Source: Roseivirga thermotolerans
Lineage (GTDB): Bacteria; Bacteroidota; Bacteroidia; Cytophagales; Cyclobacteriaceae
Direction of reading: 5' to 3'
DNA length: 64,000 nucleotides
NCBI RefSeq assembly: GCF_014653175.1
Contig: NZ_BNAG01000001.1
Location: 806,001-870,000 of the forward strand
The position numbers and the translations under genes are program-made. Below are positions 17,083 to 24,768 of the stretch, one piece after another (positions within the stretch are counted from its first letter, which is position 1; each line of letters begins with the position of its first letter). Under the pieces are notes generated by a model. It made no database searches. It was not told the DNA's origin and saw only the letters and a program-made list of their open reading frames with translations.

Positions 17083-17283
17083 TTAGAGAGATTCTACATT
17101 GAAGTCAGCCCCTTTTCCAAAGCTTATCAACGTGTAAAGCCTGTATTTTTCTAGCGTATTTATATCCTTCAACAGACAGTCTCCGTCTGCCATTATTTCC
17201 AGTATTTCAAATTCATATTGCTCCCCAAAATTGGTCAATTTGAATTTTTTGCCTACTCTGAGGTTATTGAATGAATATGCCAC
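17083..17283 (-). CDS. Small hypothetical protein (66 aa)
   Basis: The frame starts with GTG (17283) just 9 bases after the TPR gene and on the same strand, so it is probably translated from the same transcript. The protein is basic at the start and rich in alternating hydrophobic residues (VGKKFKLTNFGEQYEFEILE, then DGDCLLKDINTLEKYRLYTL), which suggests a small SH3-like beta-barrel. I recognise no named family. The tight spacing and the absence of any competing frame support a real gene. Confidence 0.65.
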   Translation of the reverse strand: MAYSFNNLRVGKKFKLTNFGEQYEFEILEIMADGDCLLKDINTLEKYRLYTLISFGKGADFNVESL

Positions 17284-17292
17284 TCTGGTATC

Positions 17293-19146
17293 TTAATTGT
17301 TAAAATCGCCTCGAAGCGTTCTAAATCGATTCCTCGCTTCGGCCACATAGATACTGCCTTTGAATCTGGTGAGCAAGTCATTGTACACTTTCATAGCCTC
17401 ATCACTTTTTTTCAGGTCTTCTTCTAAAATCACGCCCGTAAGATATAGGGCATCATCGGCTAGTATATCGTAAGAGTATTTTTCATTAATGAGTCGGAGG
17501 GCATTTAAGGCTTGCTCAAATTCACCTAACTGTCTAAGCGTTTGAGCTTTAAGCATCAACACCTCATCGGTTATCGAATGCCTGTCATATTTAGCCAGCA
17601 TGGAGTCCATAGCTGCCAAAGCTTCCGTTCTCTGGTTTTGAAAGATCATTAGTTCCACATTGGCATAATCTTGCATCACCACATCGGTGGAATCAAAAAC
17701 GGTATTGTTTTTAATAAGTATGCTGAGATCTAATGCATCGTTGGCAATTTCTCTGGAAGTGGCTAGCTTGAGTATATCTAAATGGCTTTGAGCGAGTTCG
17801 AATTCTCCTTTGAAGTATGATAGCTTGGCACTTTTTAGTTTCGCCATATAGCCAAGGGGTTCGTCTTTGAACATTCGCTCTACCTGACCATACAAGAGGA
17901 TTGACTCCCATGGCTGTTGATCGAGTAAATAAATATCGGCCAGATCCATTTTTGCCTCAGCCAAAATTCTATGCTTACCAATGGGTTGTTGAACCAGTTC
18001 GGTAAGTGTGGCTATTGCTGTGTCGATTTTATTAAGCTGAAAAGCCTGGAGAAGGGCTATTCTACGCTGAGCTTCCAGAGCCGTAAAGAGGTCTTTGGAT
18101 TCTTCTTTAAAGCTTTGATACTTACCAATAAGTTGCCGTACTCTCATTGTATCTACAGGATACGACTGTTTTATAACTTCTTCTTCTGCAAGTAATGAGT
18201 AGCGTTGGGCAAGCCGAAAATTCGGGCTTTCTTGGAAATCGGCAATGATATACTCAAATGCTTTAGCAGCATTTTTATAGTCCTTGTTCTCATAGGCAAT
18301 TATGCCCACATTCAAAATGTTATGGGCACGATTGTCCAATCTTCTGTCTAAGGCTCTGGCTTGCCGCAGAGCGGCCGAAAAATTTTTTTGCTGAAGGTGG
18401 GTCCAGATTAACAATTCATTGTACACTGGGTTTCCTGCTTCTTCCTGAATAAACTCATAAAGTACTCCTTCCAACAAATCCATGTCTTCAGGTTCTTCCA
18501 AATACCGCTGAAGAGAGTTTTTCACAAATCCCACACTGGTGGGTTGAGTTTTAGAAAAATGAAGGTACTCTCGTATCATTTTCTCTTTCTCACCCATCAC
18601 CCTGTATACCGTTGCCAAATCAAGAGCAAACATGTCGCTATCTCCAAATACCTTTCTGCCTACTTCATAGGTTTTAATGGCTTTTTCTCTAAAATCTTTC
18701 TGAAAAAGCATTTGTGCGAGTATTCGAATATTGTTTCGTTTTTGTCGTTCATCGCTGTCCTTTGCAATTTCCTCTATTAGTTGATCCAGGTGTTTGTCGG
18801 CCTGATCTTCTAATTTCATGGTCCGATATAGTACCGCCATGTCTACTTCATAGTTAAAATCATTGGGCAGTTGCCTGATGGCATACTTGAGGTATTTTTC
18901 GGCTTCATCGAAAGACTTTTCGGAAAGGAGTAGATTGAAATAGCTATCGTGGATAAGCGGTAAAATCTGACGGTTACGAGCCAGCTTTTCAAATTCAGCT
19001 TTTGCTTTTTCCACCTCGCCTTGCTGCAAATACTCTTCGGCCAATTGTATGGGGTTGGTAGACTGAGCAAAAAGGGCTGCAGCAAAGCCAAGTGCGACTA
19101 GGGTGGTAAGTCCGAAACGTCTGGGGTTTATCAACACTTTCAACAT
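17293..19146 (-). CDS. TPR-repeat secreted protein
   Basis: A 617-residue protein with a signal peptide (LVALGFAAALFAQS) and many 34-residue helix-turn-helix repeats. Examples are AEEYLQQGEVEKAKAEFEKL, FDEAEKYLKYAIRQLPNDFN, KDYKNAAKAFEYIIADFQES and GEFEQALNALRLINEKYSYD; TPR/tetratricopeptide character runs nearly the whole length. It should sit in the periplasm and act as a scaffold. No enzymatic domain is visible. It is followed 9 bases later by the 66-residue gene and preceded by the candidate replication origin. Confidence 0.85.
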   Translation of the reverse strand: MLKVLINPRRFGLTTLVALGFAAALFAQSTNPIQLAEEYLQQGEVEKAKAEFEKLARNRQILPLIHDSYFNLLLSEKSFDEAEKYLKYAIRQLPNDFNYEVDMAVLYRTMKLEDQADKHLDQLIEEIAKDSDERQKRNNIRILAQMLFQKDFREKAIKTYEVGRKVFGDSDMFALDLATVYRVMGEKEKMIREYLHFSKTQPTSVGFVKNSLQRYLEEPEDMDLLEGVLYEFIQEEAGNPVYNELLIWTHLQQKNFSAALRQARALDRRLDNRAHNILNVGIIAYENKDYKNAAKAFEYIIADFQESPNFRLAQRYSLLAEEEVIKQSYPVDTMRVRQLIGKYQSFKEESKDLFTALEAQRRIALLQAFQLNKIDTAIATLTELVQQPIGKHRILAEAKMDLADIYLLDQQPWESILLYGQVERMFKDEPLGYMAKLKSAKLSYFKGEFELAQSHLDILKLATSREIANDALDLSILIKNNTVFDSTDVVMQDYANVELMIFQNQRTEALAAMDSMLAKYDRHSITDEVLMLKAQTLRQLGEFEQALNALRLINEKYSYDILADDALYLTGVILEEDLKKSDEAMKVYNDLLTRFKGSIYVAEARNRFRTLRGDFNN

Positions 19147-19149
19147 GCC

Positions 19150-19498
19150 TTATATATTAAATTAAATATTAAATAATTTTTTATCATTTCTATTAGGGCT
19201 GTGTAAAAGTGGATAAGTGAGTTATCCATGTGGAAGAAATGAAAAGGTGTATGAAACGTTGATGAGTTCATGGTTATTCACACAAGCAGCTTTTTTAAGT
19301 TACTGATAGATAACATCTTATTGCTAACTGTTGATAACGTAGGCATTTTGTGGATATTGAGCATTAACTCTGAGGGGTGTGAATGAGTTATGGATATTAT
19401 GTGAATGGAGACTGTTGATATCTCTTTTGGGTACTAATTGGCGACTTGTTGGGGATAGTGAGTGAGGAATCCACAGACTTATCCATAGTTATTCACAA
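19150..19498. other. Candidate chromosomal replication origin (DnaA-box cluster)
   Basis: A gene-free 350-bp stretch. Sites matching the DnaA box TTATNCACA are perfect at 19274-19282 and 19489-19497 (both TTATTCACA). One-mismatch matches, on either strand, are at 19208-19216 (AGTGGATAA), 19329-19337 (TGTTGATAA), 19349-19357 (TGTGGATAT), 19378-19386 (TGTGAATGA) and 19479-19487 (TTATCCATA), with weaker ones at 19222 and 19467. An almost pure A/T tract (19151-19190) at one end could be the unwinding element. mnmG (gidA), a classic origin neighbour, and parS-like sites lie 2.5-4.5 kb away. Known: clustered DnaA boxes beside an A/T tract mark oriC. Inferred: this is oriC. Confidence 0.6.
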
Positions 19499-21109
19499 CT
19501 AAAAGTTGATGTTAGTATCTGTTGTTGCCCAGTTTTTTCGGACTTCTATTACTTTGGTTTGGTAGTAATTGTCGTAATAGAAATGAACGGGTTCAGGTGG
19601 AGTATTGGTGAGTAAATTACCAATATCGAAAAGTCCGTTGCCATTCACATCTTCAATAACTCGTATCATGTATCGTCCGGGAGGTAATTGTGTGAAGCTG
19701 TAATTTTTGTTGTAGCTCTGCTTAAGTATTTTTAGTGTGGTGGCATTTAGGAGCTGTACAATGATGTTTGGTTTGTTTGTTAGGACCTGACCTGAGATTG
19801 ATGCCAATTCTGATTCGGGTATAAACTTGAACGTTTGAGTGTATTGTTTGGAGGTATCTTGGTCTATGGATATGAAACTCCCTTTGCCTGCTGTAAAGTT
19901 TAATTCGGGGTTGGTATTACTCATATAATCACTTAGAGTAAGGTTGGTATACAGTTCCGTCTTGTACGGGTTGAATTGAAAATCTTGGCTGTTGAGGGGA
20001 ATGGTTCTAGTAGAATCTAGTTGAAGGATAAGACTATCAGCACGCAATTCCAAAATAGGTTTGCTAAACGCAAGAGTTAGGTGAGTGCCTTTTACTACAT
20101 TGGGTTTTTCCGGAACAGTGTTAACGGAGAAGGCTGTCTTTTCGAGTTTTGACTGTGTGAAGTATAGTTTCACAGTATCGCGGAGAGTATTGTTGATGGA
20201 GTCTTTTGCGGTATATATAAGAGGTACTGTATCGTTAAAATTCTGTTCGTACCGATAGAATCTTATTTTCTCTGGCCCTTGGGGCTGATAGTAAAAGTTG
20301 TCGTCATTCTCTATGCGGAAGTCCGTAATAGGTTTACTGAAAGTAATATCGAAATAGCTGGCATAGTGCCTGGCAGAGAGTCTGCGGAGGTCGGAGGTAT
20401 TCAGGTTTTGGACCGTAAAATTTATATTTTCTAAAGGGCTTTGCAGATTTAGCGTGTCAGGAAAAAAACCGTATCGTTCGTTTTTTGAATCTGCCTTATT
20501 ATTGTTGTTTTTGTCGTTGGTGGCATATATACGGTATTTACCTGAGGGCAGATTATTGAAGGTGTAGTTGCCTGTGGAATCAGTGAGTGCAAAATAAGAG
20601 GCCACACCATTCAATATATTGGTGGTATCTGAGGAAGGAAAAAGCGAAACAAGAGCGTTTTCCATGGGTTCCTGCGTGTATAGGTATTTAATGTTTCCAC
20701 TTATGCTGAGAGAGTCGATATAATCTCCGGTGCTGAAACTGATGTTTAGATTGTCTACGGGGTTGTTGTTGGTAATGTCTTTTATGGTCTTACCAAAAGA
20801 GATAGAGTATGTGGTATTGTCTTTAAAAGGTTCAAAGAAATAAAGCTCTACCTCGTTTTTCTTTACCCTTGCCCTGAAGCTGCCGGTTATTCTGGGGGTT
20901 ATTATTAAATCAGATTCTATGTTTTGTGTAGTTACCCACTCATCAAAGGTTAGAAGTATGGTTTGTCCTTTAAACTGTGTTTGCCCGGTAGTTGGAGTGG
21001 AGGAAATGAGCTTGGGTGGTGTGTGATCTTCTGGTCCTCCTGAGGGAGTACTCACGTTGGCACACCCAAAAACTGCAATGGCTATGATAAATAGGACTAT
21101 ACCTCTCAT
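19499..21109 (-). CDS. Ig-like (SbsA/Big_5-type) domain lipoprotein
   Basis: A 536-residue lipoprotein (leader ending VFGCANV, Cys at about 16) common in Bacteroidota. It opens with STPSGGPEDHTPPKLISSTP, which leads into a Big_5 Ig-like domain (FKGQTILLTFDEWV, then NTTYSISFGKTIKDITNNNP). A carboxypeptidase-regulatory-like repeat follows (TDSTGNYTFNNLPSGKYRIY). Another prealbumin-like fold closes the protein (YSFTQLPPGRYMIRVIEDVN). Such proteins sit at the outer membrane or cell surface, but their role is unknown. It overlaps the upstream methyltransferase gene by four bases (ATGA), so the two are translationally linked. Confidence 0.85.
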   Translation of the reverse strand: MRGIVLFIIAIAVFGCANVSTPSGGPEDHTPPKLISSTPTTGQTQFKGQTILLTFDEWVTTQNIESDLIITPRITGSFRARVKKNEVELYFFEPFKDNTTYSISFGKTIKDITNNNPVDNLNISFSTGDYIDSLSISGNIKYLYTQEPMENALVSLFPSSDTTNILNGVASYFALTDSTGNYTFNNLPSGKYRIYATNDKNNNNKADSKNERYGFFPDTLNLQSPLENINFTVQNLNTSDLRRLSARHYASYFDITFSKPITDFRIENDDNFYYQPQGPEKIRFYRYEQNFNDTVPLIYTAKDSINNTLRDTVKLYFTQSKLEKTAFSVNTVPEKPNVVKGTHLTLAFSKPILELRADSLILQLDSTRTIPLNSQDFQFNPYKTELYTNLTLSDYMSNTNPELNFTAGKGSFISIDQDTSKQYTQTFKFIPESELASISGQVLTNKPNIIVQLLNATTLKILKQSYNKNYSFTQLPPGRYMIRVIEDVNGNGLFDIGNLLTNTPPEPVHFYYDNYYQTKVIEVRKNWATTDTNINF

Positions 21110-21969
21110 TTACTCAAAATGTAGATTAAACTGCTATATTCTTTGTTTCGTTTGGCCTTTTGGTTGGATATAAATCCTTGTACCGCGGCCGGTACTATGG
21201 GGAACTTGCTTCCTTTATATTTTTCGCTCAACAAGCTCACATAGTAGCTATCGAAATACAACGGGTGGGTGGCTACAATATTTAAACCAAACTTTTTGGC
21301 TAGATGAGTAATACTTTTTTGGGAGAAATGATACAAATGTCTGGGTACGTCATAGCCTGCCCAAAATTGTTCATAGTGTTGGGCATCGTAGCTTTTATAA
21401 TTGGGGAGGGCAAGAATCAGGATACCATTTCTATCGAGCAAAGTGCATAGTTGCTCCAAGGTTTCATTCAGTGAATGCACATGTTCTAATACATGAAAAA
21501 GGGAAATACAATTGAAACAATCCTCGATTTGATTTAGCTCTTTAACCGGAAGGTCCCTGCTTGTGCTAATCTTTCTGGCTTGCTCATCCGGTTCTACTCC
21601 TGTTACCTCCCACCCCTTTTGGCTCATGTGTTGAAGGAATGAACCCACACCACAGCCATAGTCAAGTAGCTTTCCTTTAAAAGAGTATTTCTCTACTATG
21701 CGTTGCTTGTATTTTAAGTTTTGTGACTGAATAAGATTGTATAATCTATTGAACAGACTATTGATTTTGTCTCCATGAGATATGTAACTACCTGATTTAT
21801 AGTATTTTATAATATTATTCTCTTCTGGTCTGGGATTGGTAAAGAGAGTGTGGCACTGCCTGCAACCCTGCAATTGGAACACCTCTTGGGTACCGAAATG
21901 GTCTTTGACCGACTGGTGGTCTTCCAGCGAGTTTGAACCACAAATAAGGCAATCTCTAATTTCTTCCAC
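21106..21969 (-). CDS. Class I SAM-dependent methyltransferase with N-terminal zinc motif
   Basis: This 287-residue enzyme begins with two Cys pairs (DCLICGSNS and GCRQCHTLFTNPRPE), the usual zinc-binding cap of this methyltransferase group. The Rossmann SAM-binding domain follows: GKLLDYGCGVGSFLQHM (motif I), WEVTGVEPDEQARK and CISLFHVLEHVHSLNETL. Substrate unknown; relatives act on sugars, lipids or quinones. The start is GTG at 21969, six bases after the mnmG stop. It is co-directional with mnmG and overlaps the Ig-like lipoprotein gene downstream. Confidence 0.88.
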   Translation of the reverse strand: MEEIRDCLICGSNSLEDHQSVKDHFGTQEVFQLQGCRQCHTLFTNPRPEENNIIKYYKSGSYISHGDKINSLFNRLYNLIQSQNLKYKQRIVEKYSFKGKLLDYGCGVGSFLQHMSQKGWEVTGVEPDEQARKISTSRDLPVKELNQIEDCFNCISLFHVLEHVHSLNETLEQLCTLLDRNGILILALPNYKSYDAQHYEQFWAGYDVPRHLYHFSQKSITHLAKKFGLNIVATHPLYFDSYYVSLLSEKYKGSKFPIVPAAVQGFISNQKAKRNKEYSSLIYILSK

Positions 21970-21975
21970 CGTCTG

Positions 21976-23841
21976 CTATCTTCCCATATAAACCATTAGT
22001 ACAGATATGTCGGCTGGTGACACTCCACTTATTCTCGAAGCCTGACCTAACGTAGAAGGTCTAATTTTATTGAGCTTTTCCCTGCCCTCTGCAGAAAGTG
22101 CCGGAATCTGGGAGAAATCGATCGACATAGAAATTTTTAAATCTTCGAGCTCAGCCATTTTTTGAGCCAGCTTCATTTCCTTATCAATGTAGTCTTCGTA
22201 TTTGATGTGTATGTCTGCCGACTCAATTATTTTCTCATCATACTTATTGAGGTAGTTGGCATAGTCAGGACCAATTTCTTTAAGGTGATTAATATCAAGC
22301 TGGGGTCTCTTAACTAATTTATTCAAAGTAGTGCGGTGTTGAATACCTGCCGTACCATGTGCTTCTAGCATAGGATTGGCCAGTTCTGGATCTACTTTTT
22401 TCTGTTGAAGGTCATTAATGAGCAGGTTGAGTTGCCGTTGTTTTTCACGCATTTGCTCGAAGCGTTTTTCACTAGCCAGGCCTATGTCGTATCCTTTTTT
22501 TGTAAGTCTGAGATCCGCGTTGTCTTGGCGTAGTAGAATCCGGTGTTCGGCCCTGCTGGTAAACATTCGGTAAGGCTCATTGGTACCTTTGTTAATCAGG
22601 TCATCTATAAGCACACCTATATATGCCTCAGATCGTGAAAGTATAAATTCCGGCTGCTGAGTGACTTTTTGATGCGCGTTTATACCGGCAATGAGTCCTT
22701 GACATGCGGCTTCTTCGTAACCGGTGGTACCGTTGATCTGACCGGCAAAGAAGAGGTTTTCCACGAGTTTAGTTTCAAGAGTCTGGCTCAATTGGGTTGG
22801 TGGAAAGAAGTCGTATTCTATGGCATAGCCAGGTCTGAACATTTTGACTTGCTCGAAACCCGGTATTTTGCGAATAGCCTCATACTGCACATCTTCGGGT
22901 AGCGAGGTTGAGAATCCGTTGACATAGATTTCAACCGTGTTCCATCCTTCCGGCTCAACAAATATTTGATGTCGATTACGTTCGGCAAAACGGTTGATTT
23001 TGTCTTCAATAGATGGACAATATCTTGGACCTAATCCCTGAATACGGCCATTGAACATTGGTGATCGGTCGAAACCTTTTTCCAGTATTTCATGAACTTG
23101 AGGATTGGTGTAGGTGATGTAACAGCTTCTTTGTTGTTGCAAAGGACTGGTTTCATCACTAAAAGAGAACTTTTCAGGCTTTTCATCTCCGGCTTGTTCT
23201 TCCATCAACTGGTAATTGAGCGATCGTCCATCTACACGAGGTGGTGTTCCTGTTTTCATTCGTCCGGCTTCAAAACCGAGGCTTACCAATTGTTCGGTTA
23301 TGCCTTTAGAGGCTGCTTCACCTGTTCGGCCACCACCAAACTGTTTTTCTCCTATATGGATGATACCGTTGAGAAATGTTCCGGAGGTTAGGATTACAGC
23401 TTGGGCTTCAAACTGTATGCCCATCCCTGTAGTAACTCCGGTTACACGATCACCAGACGTGGTGATTCCGGTGACCATTTCCTGCCAAAAGTCTACGTTT
23501 GGGTTGCGTTCAAGGGCAAGTCGCCATTCCTCTGCAAATCGCATCCTGTCGTTTTGAGTTCGAGGACTCCACATGGCAGGCCCTTTGGACTTGTTGAGCA
23601 TGCGAAACTGAATCATAGACTTGTCCGAGATTATTCCGGACATACCACCAAGGGCATCTATTTCACGTACAATCTGACCTTTAGCCACCCCCCCCATTGC
23701 CGGGTTACAAGACATTTGGGCAATTGTGTTCATGTTCATGGTTATAACCAGAACCTTAGAACCCATTGTTGCGGCAGCATGTGCTGCTTCACAACCTGCA
23801 TGACCGGCACCAACTACTATGACATCGTATTTAGGATACAT
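21976..23841 (-). CDS. mnmG: tRNA uridine-5-carboxymethylaminomethyl modification enzyme MnmG (GidA)
   Basis: With MnmE, this FAD enzyme makes the cmnm5U34 modification in the wobble position of several tRNAs. The N-terminal dinucleotide fold shows VVGAGHAGCEAAHAAATMGS. Family motifs include SCNPAMGGVAKGQIVREIDA, RMLNKSKGPAMWSPRTQNDR, GLGPRYCPSIEDKINRF and GQINGTTGYEEAACQGLIAG. The C-terminal helical domain ends with SRISGVSPADISVLMVYM. At 621 residues it is full length. Its promoter region holds two parS-like palindromes, and gidA genes commonly lie near oriC. Confidence 0.98.
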   Translation of the reverse strand: MYPKYDVIVVGAGHAGCEAAHAAATMGSKVLVITMNMNTIAQMSCNPAMGGVAKGQIVREIDALGGMSGIISDKSMIQFRMLNKSKGPAMWSPRTQNDRMRFAEEWRLALERNPNVDFWQEMVTGITTSGDRVTGVTTGMGIQFEAQAVILTSGTFLNGIIHIGEKQFGGGRTGEAASKGITEQLVSLGFEAGRMKTGTPPRVDGRSLNYQLMEEQAGDEKPEKFSFSDETSPLQQQRSCYITYTNPQVHEILEKGFDRSPMFNGRIQGLGPRYCPSIEDKINRFAERNRHQIFVEPEGWNTVEIYVNGFSTSLPEDVQYEAIRKIPGFEQVKMFRPGYAIEYDFFPPTQLSQTLETKLVENLFFAGQINGTTGYEEAACQGLIAGINAHQKVTQQPEFILSRSEAYIGVLIDDLINKGTNEPYRMFTSRAEHRILLRQDNADLRLTKKGYDIGLASEKRFEQMREKQRQLNLLINDLQQKKVDPELANPMLEAHGTAGIQHRTTLNKLVKRPQLDINHLKEIGPDYANYLNKYDEKIIESADIHIKYEDYIDKEMKLAQKMAELEDLKISMSIDFSQIPALSAEGREKLNKIRPSTLGQASRISGVSPADISVLMVYMGR

Positions 23842-23859
23842 ATGTTTTCTATAACCAAC

Positions 23860-23913
23860 TGTTCCACGTGGAACAATAAGTGTATTTGAAGACTTAAAGT
23901 TTCACGTGGAACA
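23860..23913. promoter_or_regulatory. Pair of parS-like ParB-binding sites
   Basis: TGTTCCACGTGGAACA (23860-23875) is a perfect 16-bp palindrome fitting the widely conserved parS consensus TGTTNCACGTGNAACA. A second site, AGTTTCACGTGGAACA (23898-23913), differs at the first base and mixes the two half-site forms. They lie 38 bp apart in the 80-bp gap between ybeY and mnmG. ParB loads at such sites to organise and segregate the origin region. No parA/parB gene is in the window. Confidence 0.75.
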
Positions 23914-23921
23914 CTAATGTT

Positions 23922-24353
23922 TTAAATATGAAGCAAAGATAAGCAAGCTTCTTCTCTTTTTCTCATGGCCTGTTTTTGCTCAGGAGTTTTGTCGCCTTGT
24001 CCTAATAGGTGGAGTATACCGTGGATCATTACACGGTGTAGTTCTGTGGAGAAATTGGATTGGTGTTGTCTGGCATTATCCTTTACACGATCGATCGATA
24101 TATATATATCTGAACACAGCCCTGGATCATAGTCGTCTGTGTTGTCAAACGTGATAATGTCTGTGTAGTAGTCATGATTGAGGTATTGCCTATTAATGTT
24201 CAGTAAATAGTCATCAGAACAAAAGATGTAGTTGATTTCTTCGATAGCTCGATTTTCCGATTGTACAATGGAATGTATCCACTGACGCAACTTGGTCTTA
24301 TGCTTAAGGGTGTAAGAAATGTCTTCAGTGAAGAAGTTGATTTCACCTGACAT
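23922..24353 (-). CDS. ybeY: rRNA maturation endoribonuclease YbeY
   Basis: A zinc-dependent RNase acting in 16S rRNA 3'-end maturation and ribosome quality control. The 143-residue protein shows the UPF0054 signature HRVMIHGILHLLGQGDK near residues 105-121. The first two metal His (HGILH) are present, and the third ligand position falls in GQGDK, as in many Bacteroidota members where His is replaced. Also seen are FCSDDYLLNINRQYLNHDYY and TDIITFDN, a conserved strand. It lies 4 bases after the RsbW-like gene stop, co-directional. Confidence 0.93.
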   Translation of the reverse strand: MSGEINFFTEDISYTLKHKTKLRQWIHSIVQSENRAIEEINYIFCSDDYLLNINRQYLNHDYYTDIITFDNTDDYDPGLCSDIYISIDRVKDNARQHQSNFSTELHRVMIHGILHLLGQGDKTPEQKQAMRKREEACLSLLHI

Positions 24354-24357
24354 AGTG

Positions 24358-24759
24358 TTAGTCGAGATAAAAGGTTAACTCCACTGTACGCCCCTCATCT
24401 TTGAATTGAATCTCATCAGCCAGGTTTTTCATTATAAATATTCCCCGGCCTCCTACTTTCTCGAGGTTTTCAGGTGCCGTGGGATCTGGTAGGTTTTTGT
24501 GATCAAAACCAGGGCCTTCATCGGTAATGGAGAAGATTACTTGTCCTTCGAGAAGATTGGCGCTAAGTCGTACATTCTTTGTCTTATCGGTTTTGTTACC
24601 ATGGAGAATGGCATTATTTACCGATTCTACTACGGCTATCATAATGTTGCCATACACATCGTCTGTTAGATGGTACTTTTCCTTAGCGTTGTCTATAAAA
24701 CTCTCTACAATACGAATGTTCTCAACGAGAGAGGGTATTTCGATACTTATGTGCTTCAT
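24358..24759 (-). CDS. RsbW-like ATP-binding (anti-sigma/serine kinase type) protein
   Basis: A 133-residue GHKL ATPase of the HATPase_c_2 type. The N box is VYGNIMIAVVESVNNAILHG, the G1 box FSITDEGPGFDHKNLPDP and the G2 region GGRGIFIMKNLADEIQF. Family members act as anti-sigma factors or partner-switching kinases. No anti-anti-sigma (STAS) or sigma gene is adjacent, so its partner is unknown. It sits between the DUF4175 gene (9 bases upstream) and ybeY (4 bases downstream), all on one strand. Confidence 0.9.
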   Translation of the reverse strand: MKHISIEIPSLVENIRIVESFIDNAKEKYHLTDDVYGNIMIAVVESVNNAILHGNKTDKTKNVRLSANLLEGQVIFSITDEGPGFDHKNLPDPTAPENLEKVGGRGIFIMKNLADEIQFKDEGRTVELTFYLD

Positions 24760-24768
24760 GCAATGAAC

